DNA of 64,000 nucleotides from Pseudomonas sp. CAN1 (GCF_030462585.1 NZ_JASMRU010000023.1:11045-75044), one strand, 5' to 3'. Numbered from the stretch's first letter, positions 1-8,658 are shown. The notes: generated by a model not told the origin, from the sequence alone. Made by a program: numbers and translations.

Positions 1-1639
1 CCAACCGCTGCAGCAGGCCGTCGCGGTCGCTGGCGGCAAGGTGCTGCAGGTGGGCTCCAACGAAGACATCCGCAAGCTCGCCGGCACCGGCAGCAAGCAG
101 GTCGACCTGGGCGGCAAGGTGCTGATGCCCGGCTTCATCGACAGCCACTCGCACTCGATCTTCGGCGGCCTGGAGCTGATTTCCGCCAGCCTGCTGGACG
201 AAGAGATGGACCTCGACGCCTTCGTCGCCCGCCTGAAGCAGGACCGCGACAGCGGCAAGGCGAAGAACGGCGATGTCGTCGTGATGAACGGCATGAACTC
301 CAGCTACTGGTCCAAGGCCGACGGCCTGGCCGAGCGCCTGAACCATGGCGAATGGGAGCAGGTGCCGGTGATTCTGATCGGCAGCGACCACCATACCGCT
401 TGGGCCAACGCCGCCATGCTCAAGCGCGCCAAGCTCGACGCCAAGCGGGTGCGCAGCCTCAGCGCGCTGGAGCAGGGCAACATCACCCACGACAAGAACT
501 TCAACCCCACCGGTTTCCTGGTGGACTCGGGCTTCGACCTGGTCGCCGCGACCATGCCCGCCGCCAGCACCGAGACCATGGACCGCGCCGGCCGCGCGGC
601 GGTGAAGTACAACAACAGCCTGGGCATCACCGCCTGGATGGACCCGGCCGCCAACGGCGCCCCGGGCGAGGCGGTGTTCAACATCAAGCCCACCGAGAAG
701 ACCGTCGGCGTACTGCCGGTGTACCGTGACCTGGCCCGCGACGGCGAACTCACCGCCCACGTCGCCGCGCTGCAGGTGGTCAACCCCAGGAGCACGCCGG
801 CCGATCTCGAGGTCATCGAGAAGGTCCGCCAGCAGTTCCAGGGCATCCCCAACCTGACGCTGCCAGGCATCAAGGTGTTCGCCGATGGCGTGATCGAATT
901 CCCGGCGCAGTCCGCCGCGCTGCTGGAGAACTACAAGAACAGCCACAAGCCGGGCGAACTGCTGATCGATCCGAAGCACTTTGGCGAACTGGTCAGCGCT
1001 GCCGACGCACGCGGCTGGCTGGTGCACATCCATGCCATCGGCGACCGCGCGGTGCGCGAATCGCTCAACGGCTTCGCCCAGGCGCGCAAGGACCGGCAGA
1101 GCGGCGTGACCCACTCGATCACCCACCTGCAACTGGTCAACCCCAAGGACTTCCCGCGCTTCAAGCAGTTGAACGTGATCGCCTCGATGCAGCTGGACTG
1201 GGCCACCGCGGAGGTCTACACGGTGGAACTGGTGAAGCCGTACATCGCCGACGAGGCCTATCGCTACATGTACCCAGCCAAGTCGCTGCTGGACAACGGC
1301 GCCACCATCGCCGGCGCCAGCGACTGGCCGGTGTCCACCCCCGATCCGCTGAAGGCCATCTACCAGGCCGTCACCCGCCAGGGCGAGGAAGGCGTGCTCA
1401 ACCCCGCCGAGCGCGTGGATCGCCAGACCATGTTCTACGCCTACACCCGCAACGCCGCGCAGACCATCGGCCTGGGCGACAAGATCGGCAGCCTGGCTCC
1501 CGGCAAGCAGGCCGACATGGTGGTGCTCGACCGCGACGTGTTCACCGTGCCCGACCAGCAACTGGACGAAGCCCGCGTGCTCCACACCCTGTTCGAAGGC
1601 CGCGAGATCTACCGCGCCGAAGACCAACCGGCTCTCTGA
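1..1639 (+). CDS. amidohydrolase family 3 protein (YtcJ-like), 5' partial
   Basis: Metal-dependent hydrolase of the amidohydrolase superfamily, YtcJ/amidohydrolase_3 type, probably acting on an amide or cyclic imide; the substrate is unknown. The open frame runs in from the window edge (frame beginning at base 2), so the N-terminus is missing; a GTG at 41 is internal. Visible motifs are the metal-binding DSHSHS near the start, the family-typical HIHAIGDRAV around 1027-1056, and ASDWPVS around 1318 carrying the late metal-ligand Asp. The C-terminus (LAPGKQADMVVLDRDVF) is the usual return to the composite beta-sandwich. About 545 residues are visible, close to full family length. A strong hairpin follows the stop. 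The family is secure, the substrate is not. Confidence 0.88.
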   Translation, partial: QPLQQAVAVAGGKVLQVGSNEDIRKLAGTGSKQVDLGGKVLMPGFIDSHSHSIFGGLELISASLLDEEMDLDAFVARLKQDRDSGKAKNGDVVVMNGMNSSYWSKADGLAERLNHGEWEQVPVILIGSDHHTAWANAAMLKRAKLDAKRVRSLSALEQGNITHDKNFNPTGFLVDSGFDLVAATMPAASTETMDRAGRAAVKYNNSLGITAWMDPAANGAPGEAVFNIKPTEKTVGVLPVYRDLARDGELTAHVAALQVVNPRSTPADLEVIEKVRQQFQGIPNLTLPGIKVFADGVIEFPAQSAALLENYKNSHKPGELLIDPKHFGELVSAADARGWLVHIHAIGDRAVRESLNGFAQARKDRQSGVTHSITHLQLVNPKDFPRFKQLNVIASMQLDWATAEVYTVELVKPYIADEAYRYMYPAKSLLDNGATIAGASDWPVSTPDPLKAIYQAVTRQGEEGVLNPAERVDRQTMFYAYTRNAAQTIGLGDKIGSLAPGKQADMVVLDRDVFTVPDQQLDEARVLHTLFEGREIYRAEDQPAL

Positions 1640-1650
1640 GCCGGGCTCCT

Positions 1651-1677
1651 GCGCCGGGGCGTGAACACCCCCGGCGC
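1651..1677. terminator. GC-rich hairpin after the amidohydrolase gene
   Basis: Perfect 9-bp inverted repeat (GCGCCGGGG ... CCCCGGCGC) with a 9-base loop, 12 bases after the amidohydrolase stop. It has no clear T-tract, so termination is only likely. Confidence 0.5.
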
Positions 1678-1787
1678 CCTGCCCGCCAGCGCAACCCTTG
1701 CCGCCACTTCCCGAGTCGACCGGGAGGGTTGGCGCTGCGCGGGATTTTTCATCTGCCCACAGACAATCACAACAAAGGGAACCCCGT

Positions 1788-2531
1788 ATGAATCGCCCGC
1801 AATGGCTTGTCGGCGCGCTGCTCGCCTGCACCCCGCTGACCTCCGCCCTGGCCGTGGAGCTCGGCGAGGGCTTCGCCCTGCAGATCGATACCGCCCTGGT
1901 CAGCGACTACCGCACCCGCGGCATCTCGCAGACGCAGAACGACCCCGCCGCCCAGCTCGGCCTGACCCTGCAGCACGCCTCCGGCGCCTACCTGGGGGTG
2001 TGGACGTCCAACGTCGACTTCGGCGGCGGCCTGAAGACCCGCCAGGAAACCGACTACTACGCAGGCTGGTACTGGCAGGCCAACGACGACATCGCCCTGG
2101 ACCTGGGCTACATCAAGTACGCCTACCCGAAAGAGGCGCAGTTCAACCAGAGCGACACCTACGCCATCCTGCATGCCTACGGCTTCGAAGTCGGCGCCTA
2201 CTACGGCAACGACTACCCGACCTACTTCGGCGAGGACCAGGCCAACCTCTACACCTACCTGGCCTACAACGCCGAGCTGCCGGAAGAGTTCAAGCTGCGC
2301 GTGCGCTTGGGCCGCAACGACGCCAAGGACCCGCTCTACCTCTCCGGCAGCGGCGATACCCGCGACACCTACCACGAGTGGGAAGCCAAGCTCAGCCATG
2401 AGCTGCTGGGCTTCGACTGGGCGGTGAGCTACATCGACACCGACCTGTCGCAGAACGAATGCCGCACGCAGTTTGGCTTCGGCGATGTGTGCACGGCTAC
2501 CGTGGTGGCCAGCGTCTCGCGGCAATTCTGA
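1788..2531 (+). CDS. TIGR02001-type outer-membrane/secreted protein
   Basis: Conserved proteobacterial protein of 247 residues resembling the TIGR02001 family, for which no molecular function is established. Residues 1-22 form a signal peptide (MNRPQW, hydrophobic stretch, cleavage after SALA). The mature part is rich in aromatic-alternating strands, with an early SDYRTRGISQT segment and a terminal SRQF ending in Phe, as in an outer-membrane beta-barrel. The ATG at 1788 is preceded by AAAGGGA and gives an immediate signal peptide; the frame is open further upstream but codes nothing recognisable there. It stands alone between two hairpins. An outer-membrane location is inferred from composition and the C-terminal Phe. 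Confidence 0.8.
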   Translation: MNRPQWLVGALLACTPLTSALAVELGEGFALQIDTALVSDYRTRGISQTQNDPAAQLGLTLQHASGAYLGVWTSNVDFGGGLKTRQETDYYAGWYWQANDDIALDLGYIKYAYPKEAQFNQSDTYAILHAYGFEVGAYYGNDYPTYFGEDQANLYTYLAYNAELPEEFKLRVRLGRNDAKDPLYLSGSGDTRDTYHEWEAKLSHELLGFDWAVSYIDTDLSQNECRTQFGFGDVCTATVVASVSRQF

Positions 2532-2535
2532 GGAG

Positions 2536-2570
2536 GAACAGCGGGGGCGAAGCGGACGCCCCCGCTGTTC
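2536..2570 (+). terminator. strong hairpin between convergent genes
   Basis: Perfect 14-bp stem (GAACAGCGGGGGCG ... CGCCCCCGCTGTTC) with a 7-base loop, between the TIGR02001 gene and the convergent DCC-family gene. It lacks a long T-tract but probably ends transcription in both directions. Confidence 0.6.
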
Positions 2571-2576
2571 GGCGAA

Positions 2577-2975
2577 TCAGGGATAGATCGCCGGACGGCG
2601 CGCCTCGCGGCCGAACCACTGGTAACGATTGGACATCAGGCTCTCGTAGCACCAGTCGCGCAGCGGCCGCGGTACCAGCCACAGTGTCCGCAGCCAGCTC
2701 CATGGTGCCGGCAGCTCGCCAAGCAGGCGCAGCACGGCATCGGCGCCTTCCACGCCCAGGCGGTCATCGACATACAGCAGCGCATCGGTGTGCCGGGACG
2801 GCAGGCCGAACCAGTCGAGGATTGCCTGGCCCTCGGCGGACTGCACACTGAATACTTTCAGCTGCCGGGCGCGGTCCTGCCTGAGCAGGAAACGCATTCC
2901 GGCATTGCAGAGTCGGCAGTGGCCATCGATCAGAACGATCTTGTCGCTGGGACGGACATTGGCTGGCAGTGGCAT
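2577..2975 (-). CDS. DCC-family thiol-disulfide oxidoreductase (DUF393/YuxK)
   Basis: Small predicted thiol-disulfide oxidoreductase of 132 residues. The family signature DGHCRLC occupies residues 17-23, with the CxxC cysteines at 20 and 23, followed by the conserved segment DALLYVDD in mid-protein. The C-terminus has the family-typical R-P-LRDW-Y-NRY-WFG pattern. There is no signal peptide, so it is cytoplasmic or membrane-peripheral. The family is assigned by motif; its physiological partner is unknown. It is transcribed away from the DUF3237 gene 70 bases upstream, possibly as one unit. Confidence 0.88.
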   Translation of the reverse strand: MPLPANVRPSDKIVLIDGHCRLCNAGMRFLLRQDRARQLKVFSVQSAEGQAILDWFGLPSRHTDALLYVDDRLGVEGADAVLRLLGELPAPWSWLRTLWLVPRPLRDWCYESLMSNRYQWFGREARRPAIYP

Positions 2976-3045
2976 CGAAATATCTCCGGATACCCGTTAG
3001 ACCCAGCATGTTCGTCGCGTATGACAGATCCGGGTATGCGATATT

Positions 3046-3501
3046 TCAACCATTCACCAGGGAATAAATCCGATACTCGACCCAGCCGGGTCCTAGGCGT
3101 CCTTCGCCCACTGCCAACTGGTGGTTGAGCCAGCGATAGCGCTCGTCGCCCACCTCGAAGCGCGGCTGGATCATGAAGTAGGTATCGCCAAATTCGGTGC
3201 TGTCACCCCGCGAAACCGCATGGATGATCTTCGGATTGGCCACCAGCAGGCCGTTGTGCTGCATCAGGATGCGCGCGCCGTCGTCGGTGCGTAGCACCAG
3301 ACGCACCTCCAGGTGCCAGCCGCCATCGCTGTCCACCAGGATCCAGTCGCCGCCGCCGGGCAACACCTCGCCGCTCAGCCGCCGGCCCTTGAAGGTGCCG
3401 CCGCCGGCCGCCGAGATCAGCCGCTGGCCTTGCGGCACACGGCCGATCTCCAGCGGCACGCTGGCCTTCACGTTCATTTCCATCAGCGGCTCAAGCTTCA
3501 T
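3046..3501 (-). CDS. DUF3237 (UPF0311) family protein
   Basis: 151-residue cytoplasmic protein of the DUF3237 family, a small beta-barrel fold with no confirmed activity. Typical segments are the N-terminal MKLEPLMEMNV, the GGGTFKGRRLSGEVLPGGGDW block near residues 33-53, the central VRLVLRTDDGARI-M-H-G strand pair, and the C-terminal YFMIQPRFEVGDERY-WLN. Members often lie in catabolic or secondary-metabolism clusters. Here it sits between the DCC-family gene and a methyltransferase gene on the same strand, 64 bases after the latter. Confidence 0.88.
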   Translation of the reverse strand: MKLEPLMEMNVKASVPLEIGRVPQGQRLISAAGGGTFKGRRLSGEVLPGGGDWILVDSDGGWHLEVRLVLRTDDGARILMQHNGLLVANPKIIHAVSRGDSTEFGDTYFMIQPRFEVGDERYRWLNHQLAVGEGRLGPGWVEYRIYSLVNG

Positions 3502-3565
3502 CGTCGGCTCCTGCGCAGCCCCCTCACGAATGCCTCAGTAAAGCAGCCGCACCAGCGCGCAGCCA

Positions 3566-4381
3566 TCAGGCGCCGAAGCGATAGCGCAGCAACCTGCCCA
3601 TGCGGCGCATCGCCGGGATGGCCAGGGTGATGTCGTAGAGCAGGCGCATGCCCAGCGACAGACGGGCGATCTGGTCGCGGTCGTAGGCTTCGATGGCGTC
3701 GCAGAAGCGCAGGCCCGGCACCTGCTGTTCCAGCTCCCAGGGCTCATCGATGCCCCAGTGCAGCACGGCGCCGGTGCGGCGGATCATCGGGTTCCATTGC
3801 AGCAGGCGAATGCCAAGGCGGCTGTAGCCGTCGAACACCAGCTCGCCAGCGCCGAAGTGAGCGGTCAGCGCCCGCAGCAGCCAGAACACGGCGTCGGTCT
3901 CGACATAGGGCAACACGCCCTCGGCCACCAGCAGCACCGGCCGTCCGGTCGGCACCGCGCGCCACCAATCCGGCTCGGTCAGCGAAGTGGCCAGCAGGTG
4001 GCAATTCTCCCGTGGCGGATAGAGCTTTTCGCGCAGGGCAATCACCTGGGGGAAATCCACCTCGAACCACTGCACGCTGGCGGGCGGGTCGACGCGGAAT
4101 ACCCGGCTGTCCAGCCCGCAGCCCAGTTGCAGCACCACGCAGGAGGGATGGCGGGCGAGGAAGTCGCGCACCCAGTCGTCGAACAGCTTCGCCCGCAGCG
4201 CGATGCCCACCTGCTCGGCGGGGCCGATGCGCAGGCGGGCGAAGTCGTAGTCGATCTGTTGCAGCGCCTGCAGCGAGTAGCGGTCGCGCAACAGGCTGTC
4301 AAGCAGCTCGCTCTCGCGGGCCTTGGCGCAGAGGGTGATCAGCAGCGTTTCGGGCGTGCCGTGCAGCTCGACGCGCTCCAC
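3566..4381 (-). CDS. class I SAM-dependent methyltransferase, leucine carboxyl methyltransferase (LCMT/Ppm1) type
   Basis: Predicted O-methyltransferase of the LCMT/tetracenomycin-C (TcmP) family, 271 residues. The SAM-binding loop is LQLGCGLDSRVFR, followed by an acidic strand (WFEVDFPQVI) and LLVAEGVLPYV, the usual order in this family. The frame is open upstream of 4381 but overlaps another gene there and codes nothing recognisable. The GTG at 4381 begins one base after the TAA of the NTF2-like gene, which points to translational coupling. The substrate is unknown; related proteins methylate polyketide carboxylates or small acids. Confidence 0.85.
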   Translation of the reverse strand: MERVELHGTPETLLITLCAKARESELLDSLLRDRYSLQALQQIDYDFARLRIGPAEQVGIALRAKLFDDWVRDFLARHPSCVVLQLGCGLDSRVFRVDPPASVQWFEVDFPQVIALREKLYPPRENCHLLATSLTEPDWWRAVPTGRPVLLVAEGVLPYVETDAVFWLLRALTAHFGAGELVFDGYSRLGIRLLQWNPMIRRTGAVLHWGIDEPWELEQQVPGLRFCDAIEAYDRDQIARLSLGMRLLYDITLAIPAMRRMGRLLRYRFGA

Positions 4382-4382
4382 G

Positions 4383-4754
4383 TTAGGGATGCAGGTGGTA
4401 GAGCTTGTTGACGATCTGCCAGCCATTGCCCAGCTGCAGCAACGACAGGTAGTCGGTGAAATGCATGCCGAGGAACTCGTCCGTGAGCTTGGCCACCGCG
4501 CTGTCGCCGGTGATGTCCAGCGACTTGAGTTCCCACACCGGCGGCGCGCCGTCGGCCGCTGGCGACTCGGCCTTGATGGCGGCGATGAACTCATCCAGCG
4601 ACGCCCACTCCAGCGCGCCGTGGTAGTTGCCGATGATCTTGCAGGACGGGTGGAAGGCCTGGCGCAACCTGGCCTCGTCGCCGAAGGTCATGCCTTCGAC
4701 GTAGTCCGTCAGTACGCGGTTGATGGCGGCGCTGTCCGCCGTGTAGTTGCCCAT
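4383..4754 (-). CDS. NTF2-like (SnoaL / putative lumazine-binding) protein
   Basis: 123-residue protein with the NTF2-like cone fold. It starts MGNYTADSAAINRVL, has the YVEGMTFGDEARLRQAFHP helix segment typical of the lumazine-binding-like subfamily (PF12893 type), and ends with strands containing LLQLGNGWQIVNKLY. The chosen ATG at 4754 has a GGGGAGAG Shine-Dalgarno; an earlier in-frame ATG at 4784 lacks support. It is the first gene of the unit with the LCMT-type methyltransferase, one base apart. Such folds bind or isomerise small polar molecules; a joint role with the methyltransferase is inferred from coupling only. Confidence 0.85.
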   Translation of the reverse strand: MGNYTADSAAINRVLTDYVEGMTFGDEARLRQAFHPSCKIIGNYHGALEWASLDEFIAAIKAESPAADGAPPVWELKSLDITGDSAVAKLTDEFLGMHFTDYLSLLQLGNGWQIVNKLYHLHP

Positions 4755-4805
4755 CGCTGCTGCTCTCCCCGGTCGGTGACCCATGGGGCAAGGCTAGCAC
4801 CACGT

Positions 4806-4836
4806 CCCGGCCGTGCCCTGACGAGCGACGGCCGGG
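4806..4836 (-). terminator. hairpin after the aldo/keto reductase gene
   Basis: Inverted repeat CCCGGCCGT ... ACGGCCGGG just past the reductase stop on the minus strand and upstream of the NTF2-like gene. No T-tract follows, so this is a weak call. Confidence 0.4.
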
Positions 4837-4845
4837 GCGCGGGGA

Positions 4846-5670
4846 TCAGACCACCGCCAGGTGGCGCTTGCGGGTCGGCGGCGGGAAAGCGGCGTCGAGG
4901 GCTTCGAGGTCCTCGGGGGTCAGGCGCAGTTGCAGCGCGGCGGCGTTGTCGCGCACGTGCAGCGGTTCCACCGCCTTGGGAATGGCAATCACCCCCGGCT
5001 CGTGGATCAGCCAGGCCAGCGCCACGCGGGCCGGGGTGGCGTCGTGGCGGCCGGCGATTTCGCCCAGCACCCGGTGGCGCAGCAGCTTGCCGCCCTGCCC
5101 CACCGGGCAGTAGGCCATCAACGGCATGCGCTCCTCCTGGCACCAGGGCAGCAGGTCCCACTCGATGCCGCGCTCCTCCAGGCTGTACTGCACCTGGTTG
5201 GTGGCGCAGGCCGGCTCGTTCAGCTCCTGCATGTCGTCCAGATCGAAGTTGGACACGCCCCAGCGCTTGATCTTGCCCGCCTCGCGCAGACGCTCGAAGG
5301 CCTCGACGGTCTCCTCCAGCGGGTACTGGCCGCGCCAGTGCAGCAGGTAGAGGTCCAGGCAATCGGTGCCCAGGCGCCGCAGGCTGCGCTCGCAGGCTTC
5401 GACAAGACCGCGCCGGCTGGCGTTGTGCGGGTAGGCCTTGCTGACCAGGAAGACCTGGTCACGCAAGCCGACCAGCGCCTCGCCGACCACCTCTTCCGAG
5501 CCGCCCTCGGCGTACATCTCGGCGGTGTCGATCAGGGTCAGGCCGCGCTCGATGCCTTCGCGCAGGGCAGCGATCTCGCGCTTGCGCTGGAGACTGTCCT
5601 CGCCCATGCGCCAGGTGCCCTGGCCGATGGCGGGAACGGCAGTGCCGTCGGCAAATACTACGGTGTTCAT
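4846..5670 (-). CDS. aldo/keto reductase
   Basis: NAD(P)H-dependent oxidoreductase of the aldo/keto reductase superfamily, 274 residues, TIM barrel, cytoplasmic. The catalytic tetrad can be placed at Asp48 and Tyr53 (LIDTAEMYAEGGSEE), Lys78 (LVSKAYPHNAS) and His111 (YLLHWRG). The cofactor end has AIPKAVEPLHVRDN, the usual phosphate-binding motif. The ATG at 5670 has AAGGAG 7 bases upstream; a longer in-frame start at 5739 codes low-complexity sequence and is rejected. The substrate is not predictable. It is monocistronic, between ddlA and the small enzyme cluster. Confidence 0.93.
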   Translation of the reverse strand: MNTVVFADGTAVPAIGQGTWRMGEDSLQRKREIAALREGIERGLTLIDTAEMYAEGGSEEVVGEALVGLRDQVFLVSKAYPHNASRRGLVEACERSLRRLGTDCLDLYLLHWRGQYPLEETVEAFERLREAGKIKRWGVSNFDLDDMQELNEPACATNQVQYSLEERGIEWDLLPWCQEERMPLMAYCPVGQGGKLLRHRVLGEIAGRHDATPARVALAWLIHEPGVIAIPKAVEPLHVRDNAAALQLRLTPEDLEALDAAFPPPTRKRHLAVV

Positions 5671-5772
5671 CTCGTGCTCCTTCTTGCGCTGGTAATGGGG
5701 ACACGGGGCCAGCCGCCCGAAACCGGGCGACGGGCACACAGGGTAGCGCAGAAGCAGGAGCCGGGCTGTGGA

Positions 5773-6867
5773 TCAGCGGTTGGTCTGCAGATTGCGGCGG
5801 GCGGCGTGGCGCTCGATGGCCAGGTCGATCAGGCGGCTGACCAGCTCGCTGTAGGTCATCCCGGCGGCCTGCCAGAGCTTGGGGTACATGCTGATGCGGG
5901 TGAAGCCGGGCAGCGAGTTCAGCTCGTTGATCAGCACCTCGCCCGTCTCGGTGAGGAACACGTCGACTCGCGCCAGACCGGAGCACTCCAGGGCGAGGAA
6001 GGCGTCCACGGCAAGCTGGCGGATACGCTCGCTGGCCTCGGCGGGAATGTCGGCCGGCACCACGACCTTGGCCGCGTCCTCGTCGATGTACTTGCTGTCG
6101 TAGGAGTAGAAGCCGCTGCCGACCACGATCTCGCCGCAGCCGCTGGCGATCGGTTGTTCGTTGCCCAGCACCGCGCACTCGATCTCGCGGCCCTTGACGG
6201 CGGACTCCACCAGCACCTTGTCGTCGAAGGCCAGCGCCAGACGCACAGCTTCGTTGTAGGCGGCCTCATCCTCAACTTTGCTCACGCCCACCGAAGAGCC
6301 CATGTTCGCCGGCTTGATGAACAGCGGCAGGCCGAGCTTGCGCTGCGCCTCGGCGAACGGTGTGCGCGCGGCGTTGGTGCGAGTCAGGCTGACGAAGGGC
6401 GTGATAGCGATGCCGGCGTCGCGCAGCAGGCGCTTGCTCACGTCCTTGTCCATGCAGATCGCCGAGCCGAGCACGTCGGAGCCGACGAAGGGAATGTCGG
6501 CCATGCGCAGCAGGCCCTGCAGGCAGCCGTCCTCGCCCTGGGTGCCATGGACGATGGGGAAGATCACATCGACGTGATCGAGCAGCTGGCGGCTGCCGGT
6601 TTCGACCAGCTGCTGCTCGGCCTTGCCCGGCACCACGGCCAGCTCGCGGTTGGAGCGGTTGAGGGCGATCAACGCCGGGTTTTCCTGGTTGAGCAGGTAG
6701 TCGGAGGCATCGTTGAGGTGCCAGCGGCCCTCCTTGTCGATGCCGATCAGCACCGGCTCGAAGCGCTCGCGGTCCAGGGCATCGACGATGTTCTTCGCCG
6801 ATTGCAGGGACACCTCGTGTTCCGCCGAACGCCCACCGAAAATCACCCCAACGCGCAACTTGCCCAT
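5773..6867 (-). CDS. ddlA: D-alanine--D-alanine ligase
   Basis: ATP-dependent ligase forming D-Ala-D-Ala for peptidoglycan precursors, 364 residues, cytoplasmic. The N-terminus shows [17 protein letters not shown] with the substrate-binding Glu16 and Ser20 region. Later come the ATP-grasp segments [25 protein letters not shown] and the Mg-binding end [12 protein letters not shown]. The length fits the DdlA subgroup (about 360) better than the shorter DdlB (about 310) found in the mur-fts cluster. It stands alone here, about 90 bases before the divergent-looking but same-strand BtuF-like gene end. Secure assignment. Confidence 0.96.
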   Translation of the reverse strand: MGKLRVGVIFGGRSAEHEVSLQSAKNIVDALDRERFEPVLIGIDKEGRWHLNDASDYLLNQENPALIALNRSNRELAVVPGKAEQQLVETGSRQLLDHVDVIFPIVHGTQGEDGCLQGLLRMADIPFVGSDVLGSAICMDKDVSKRLLRDAGIAITPFVSLTRTNAARTPFAEAQRKLGLPLFIKPANMGSSVGVSKVEDEAAYNEAVRLALAFDDKVLVESAVKGREIECAVLGNEQPIASGCGEIVVGSGFYSYDSKYIDEDAAKVVVPADIPAEASERIRQLAVDAFLALECSGLARVDVFLTETGEVLINELNSLPGFTRISMYPKLWQAAGMTYSELVSRLIDLAIERHAARRNLQTNR

Positions 6868-6958
6868 GACAGCCTCCGAATGGTCGATGGGCGCTTTCTA
6901 ACACGGGCTCCGGCGCTTGGGTAGGAACAGTGGCAGGCGAACAGACGAGCCGCGTCGC

Positions 6959-7960
6959 TCAGAACCGGCCCAGCTCCTGCGCCAGCTCGCGGGCGGCCTG
7001 GCCGCTATGCACACCTGGGAACAGGTGGGTGAACGGCAAGGCCACGAAGCGCCCTTCGCGCACGGCACGCAGGCGCGAAAGAACCGGGTCGGCGCGCAGC
7101 GTGCGGATCTTCCGTTCAGCCGTGGACCACAGGGCATCGGCCAGCAGGATCACATCCGGGTCGCGCACCAGCAGTTGCTCGGTGTTGGCGGTGAAGCCGC
7201 GCAGCTCGACGTCCTCGAACAGGTTGCGCGCGCCGGCGGCGTGCAGCAGCTGGGTGACCGTGCCCAGGCGGCCCTGGCTGACCAGCTCAGGGTCGGCGCT
7301 GTCGAGGTAGAACACCGCCAGCGACGGTTTTCCCGCGCTCAACTGGCGCGCCCGCTCCAGTTCGGCGCGCTGCTGGCGGATCAGCTCCTGCGCCCGTGCC
7401 TGCTCGCCGAGCAATTCACCGAGCACCTGCAGGTCGATCTCGACGCCCGCGAACAGATCGGCCTGGCGCGCCGTGCAGCCGGCATCCAGCAGATAGCTGG
7501 CAACGCCGCGCCCGGCCAGCTCGCCACGGCTCAGGTTGCCCAGGCCGAAGGCCGAGGCGAACCCCGCCACCACCAGGTCCGGCTGCTGCGCGTAGACCGC
7601 TTCCGCCGACGGGTACTGGCGCGACAGCAGCGGCACGCCGCGATAGCTTCCCTGGCTGATGTCGAGATCGTCATCGATATAGGCCACGCCGATCAGCCGC
7701 TCTCCGGCGCCCAGCGCCAGCAGCAGGTCGGCGGCGTGCTGGTTGAGGGCGAGGATACGCTGTGGCGGGTGGTCGAGCTGCCAGGACTGGGCGCAGTTGC
7801 GGTAGTCCTGGGCAAATGCCGTCGTCACGTTCAGCAGCAATGCCATCCCGAGCACAGACGCCAATCTGTAGGAGCGAGCTTGCTCGCGAACCCGCCCGGA
7901 AACCCATGGCATCAAGCGGTTCGCAAGCAAGCTCGCTCCTACGAAGAGCGTGCGCGTCAT
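6959..7960 (-). CDS. periplasmic cobalamin/Fe-siderophore-type ABC binding protein (BtuF-like) with a REP pair in its signal region
   Basis: Helical-backbone periplasmic binding protein (type III, BtuF/FepB-like), 333 residues from the ATG at 7960. The mature part begins near QDYRNCAQSWQLD and shows PQRILALNQHAADLLLALG, LVVAGFASAFG and the closing HLFPGVHSGQAA. The ATG overlaps the TGA of the upstream gene (ATGA), strongly supporting this start. Residues about 7-31 are encoded by a REP pair (7867-7942). Removing them would leave MTRTLF joined to RLASVLGMALLLNVTTAFA, a normal signal peptide. It is the third gene of the cobalamin-riboswitch operon, so B12 or cobinamide uptake is the likely role. 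No permease or ATPase gene is adjacent. Confidence 0.85.
   Translation of the reverse strand: MTRTLFVGASLLANRLMPWVSGRVREQARSYRLASVLGMALLLNVTTAFAQDYRNCAQSWQLDHPPQRILALNQHAADLLLALGAGERLIGVAYIDDDLDISQGSYRGVPLLSRQYPSAEAVYAQQPDLVVAGFASAFGLGNLSRGELAGRGVASYLLDAGCTARQADLFAGVEIDLQVLGELLGEQARAQELIRQQRAELERARQLSAGKPSLAVFYLDSADPELVSQGRLGTVTQLLHAAGARNLFEDVELRGFTANTEQLLVRDPDVILLADALWSTAERKIRTLRADPVLSRLRAVREGRFVALPFTHLFPGVHSGQAARELAQELGRF
7867..7942. repeat. REP pair (inverted, REPIN-like) inside the BtuF-like coding sequence
   Basis: Two inverted copies of TAGGAGCGAGCTTGCTCGCG-type sequence, about 25 bp each, facing each other across about 25 bp. The same doublet occurs elsewhere in the window between genes (for example 59872-59937). 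Here it lies in frame near the 5' end of a coding sequence. Confidence 0.9.
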
Positions 7961-8658
7961 GGCTCGTCCACCCGCAGTTCTGCCACTGGCACGCCGTCGC
8001 GCAGATGCTCCGTCACCACCCGACAAACCTGCTCGTCACTGCGCAGGCCATACCAGACACGTTCCGGATAGACCGTCAGCAGCGGCCCGCGATTGCACGG
8101 GAACTGGCAGCCGGTGCGGGTCAGCAGAGCGCCTTCGGCATTCTCGTAGAGATCGAGCCGAATCAGCTCGCGGCGCAGGGTTTTCCACAACGGCAATGCG
8201 CCGCGCCGCACGCAGCGCGGCCCGGTGCAGAGGAACAGGTGATGCCGATGCGGCGGCGGTGCGGACCAGTCCGGTTGCGTCGGCACTGCGCCGACGCCCT
8301 GGCAATCCAGCTGTTGCGCAGGATCGTCAATCGCCGTCAGCACCGCCGCGGCCTCCAGCCCGCGCCGGCCGAGCGCCGAGGCGGTGACCTTCGGCGGCGG
8401 CGCCTGCGGGTGCTCCTCGAACAAGGCGGCCAGCTCGGCGCGCAACCAGTCGAGATAGGCGCCGTCTGCTGCTGGTTCGAGGTCTACCAGCAGCACTTCC
8501 CGCCCCTCGGCCAACAGCTCGCGCAGCCGCACCCACAGCGCGTCGAAACCTTCGCTAGTGTCGATGCTTTCGACACCAGCAGCGCGCGCCGACACCTCAC
8601 GGTGCAGGCGCTCGCCTTGGGCGCCGGCCAACGGGCCGACCAGCAGGATGGCGCGCAT
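7957..8658 (-). CDS. (2Fe-2S) ferredoxin-domain protein of the cobalamin operon
   Basis: 233-residue cytoplasmic protein whose C-terminal half resembles a thioredoxin-like [2Fe-2S] ferredoxin. Four cysteines are placed at 144, 149, 184 and 188 (LFLCTGPRC and TGCQFPCNRGP). The N-terminal half is alpha/beta with MRAILLVGPLAGAQGE and is not clearly recognised. The gene starts in the TGATG overlap with the TonB receptor stop and ends in an ATGA overlap with the BtuF-like gene, so the three are translationally coupled. Such proteins occur in cobalamin-riboswitch operons in Pseudomonas (recalled); a redox role in corrinoid handling is inference. Confidence 0.8.
   Translation of the reverse strand: MRAILLVGPLAGAQGERLHREVSARAAGVESIDTSEGFDALWVRLRELLAEGREVLLVDLEPAADGAYLDWLRAELAALFEEHPQAPPPKVTASALGRRGLEAAAVLTAIDDPAQQLDCQGVGAVPTQPDWSAPPPHRHHLFLCTGPRCVRRGALPLWKTLRRELIRLDLYENAEGALLTRTGCQFPCNRGPLLTVYPERVWYGLRSDEQVCRVVTEHLRDGVPVAELRVDEP

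Noticed and set aside
4861-6924. 687-codon plus-strand open frame antisense to the aldo/keto reductase and ddlA genes
   Set aside because: Spans two certain minus-strand genes and the gap between them, with no recognisable domain.
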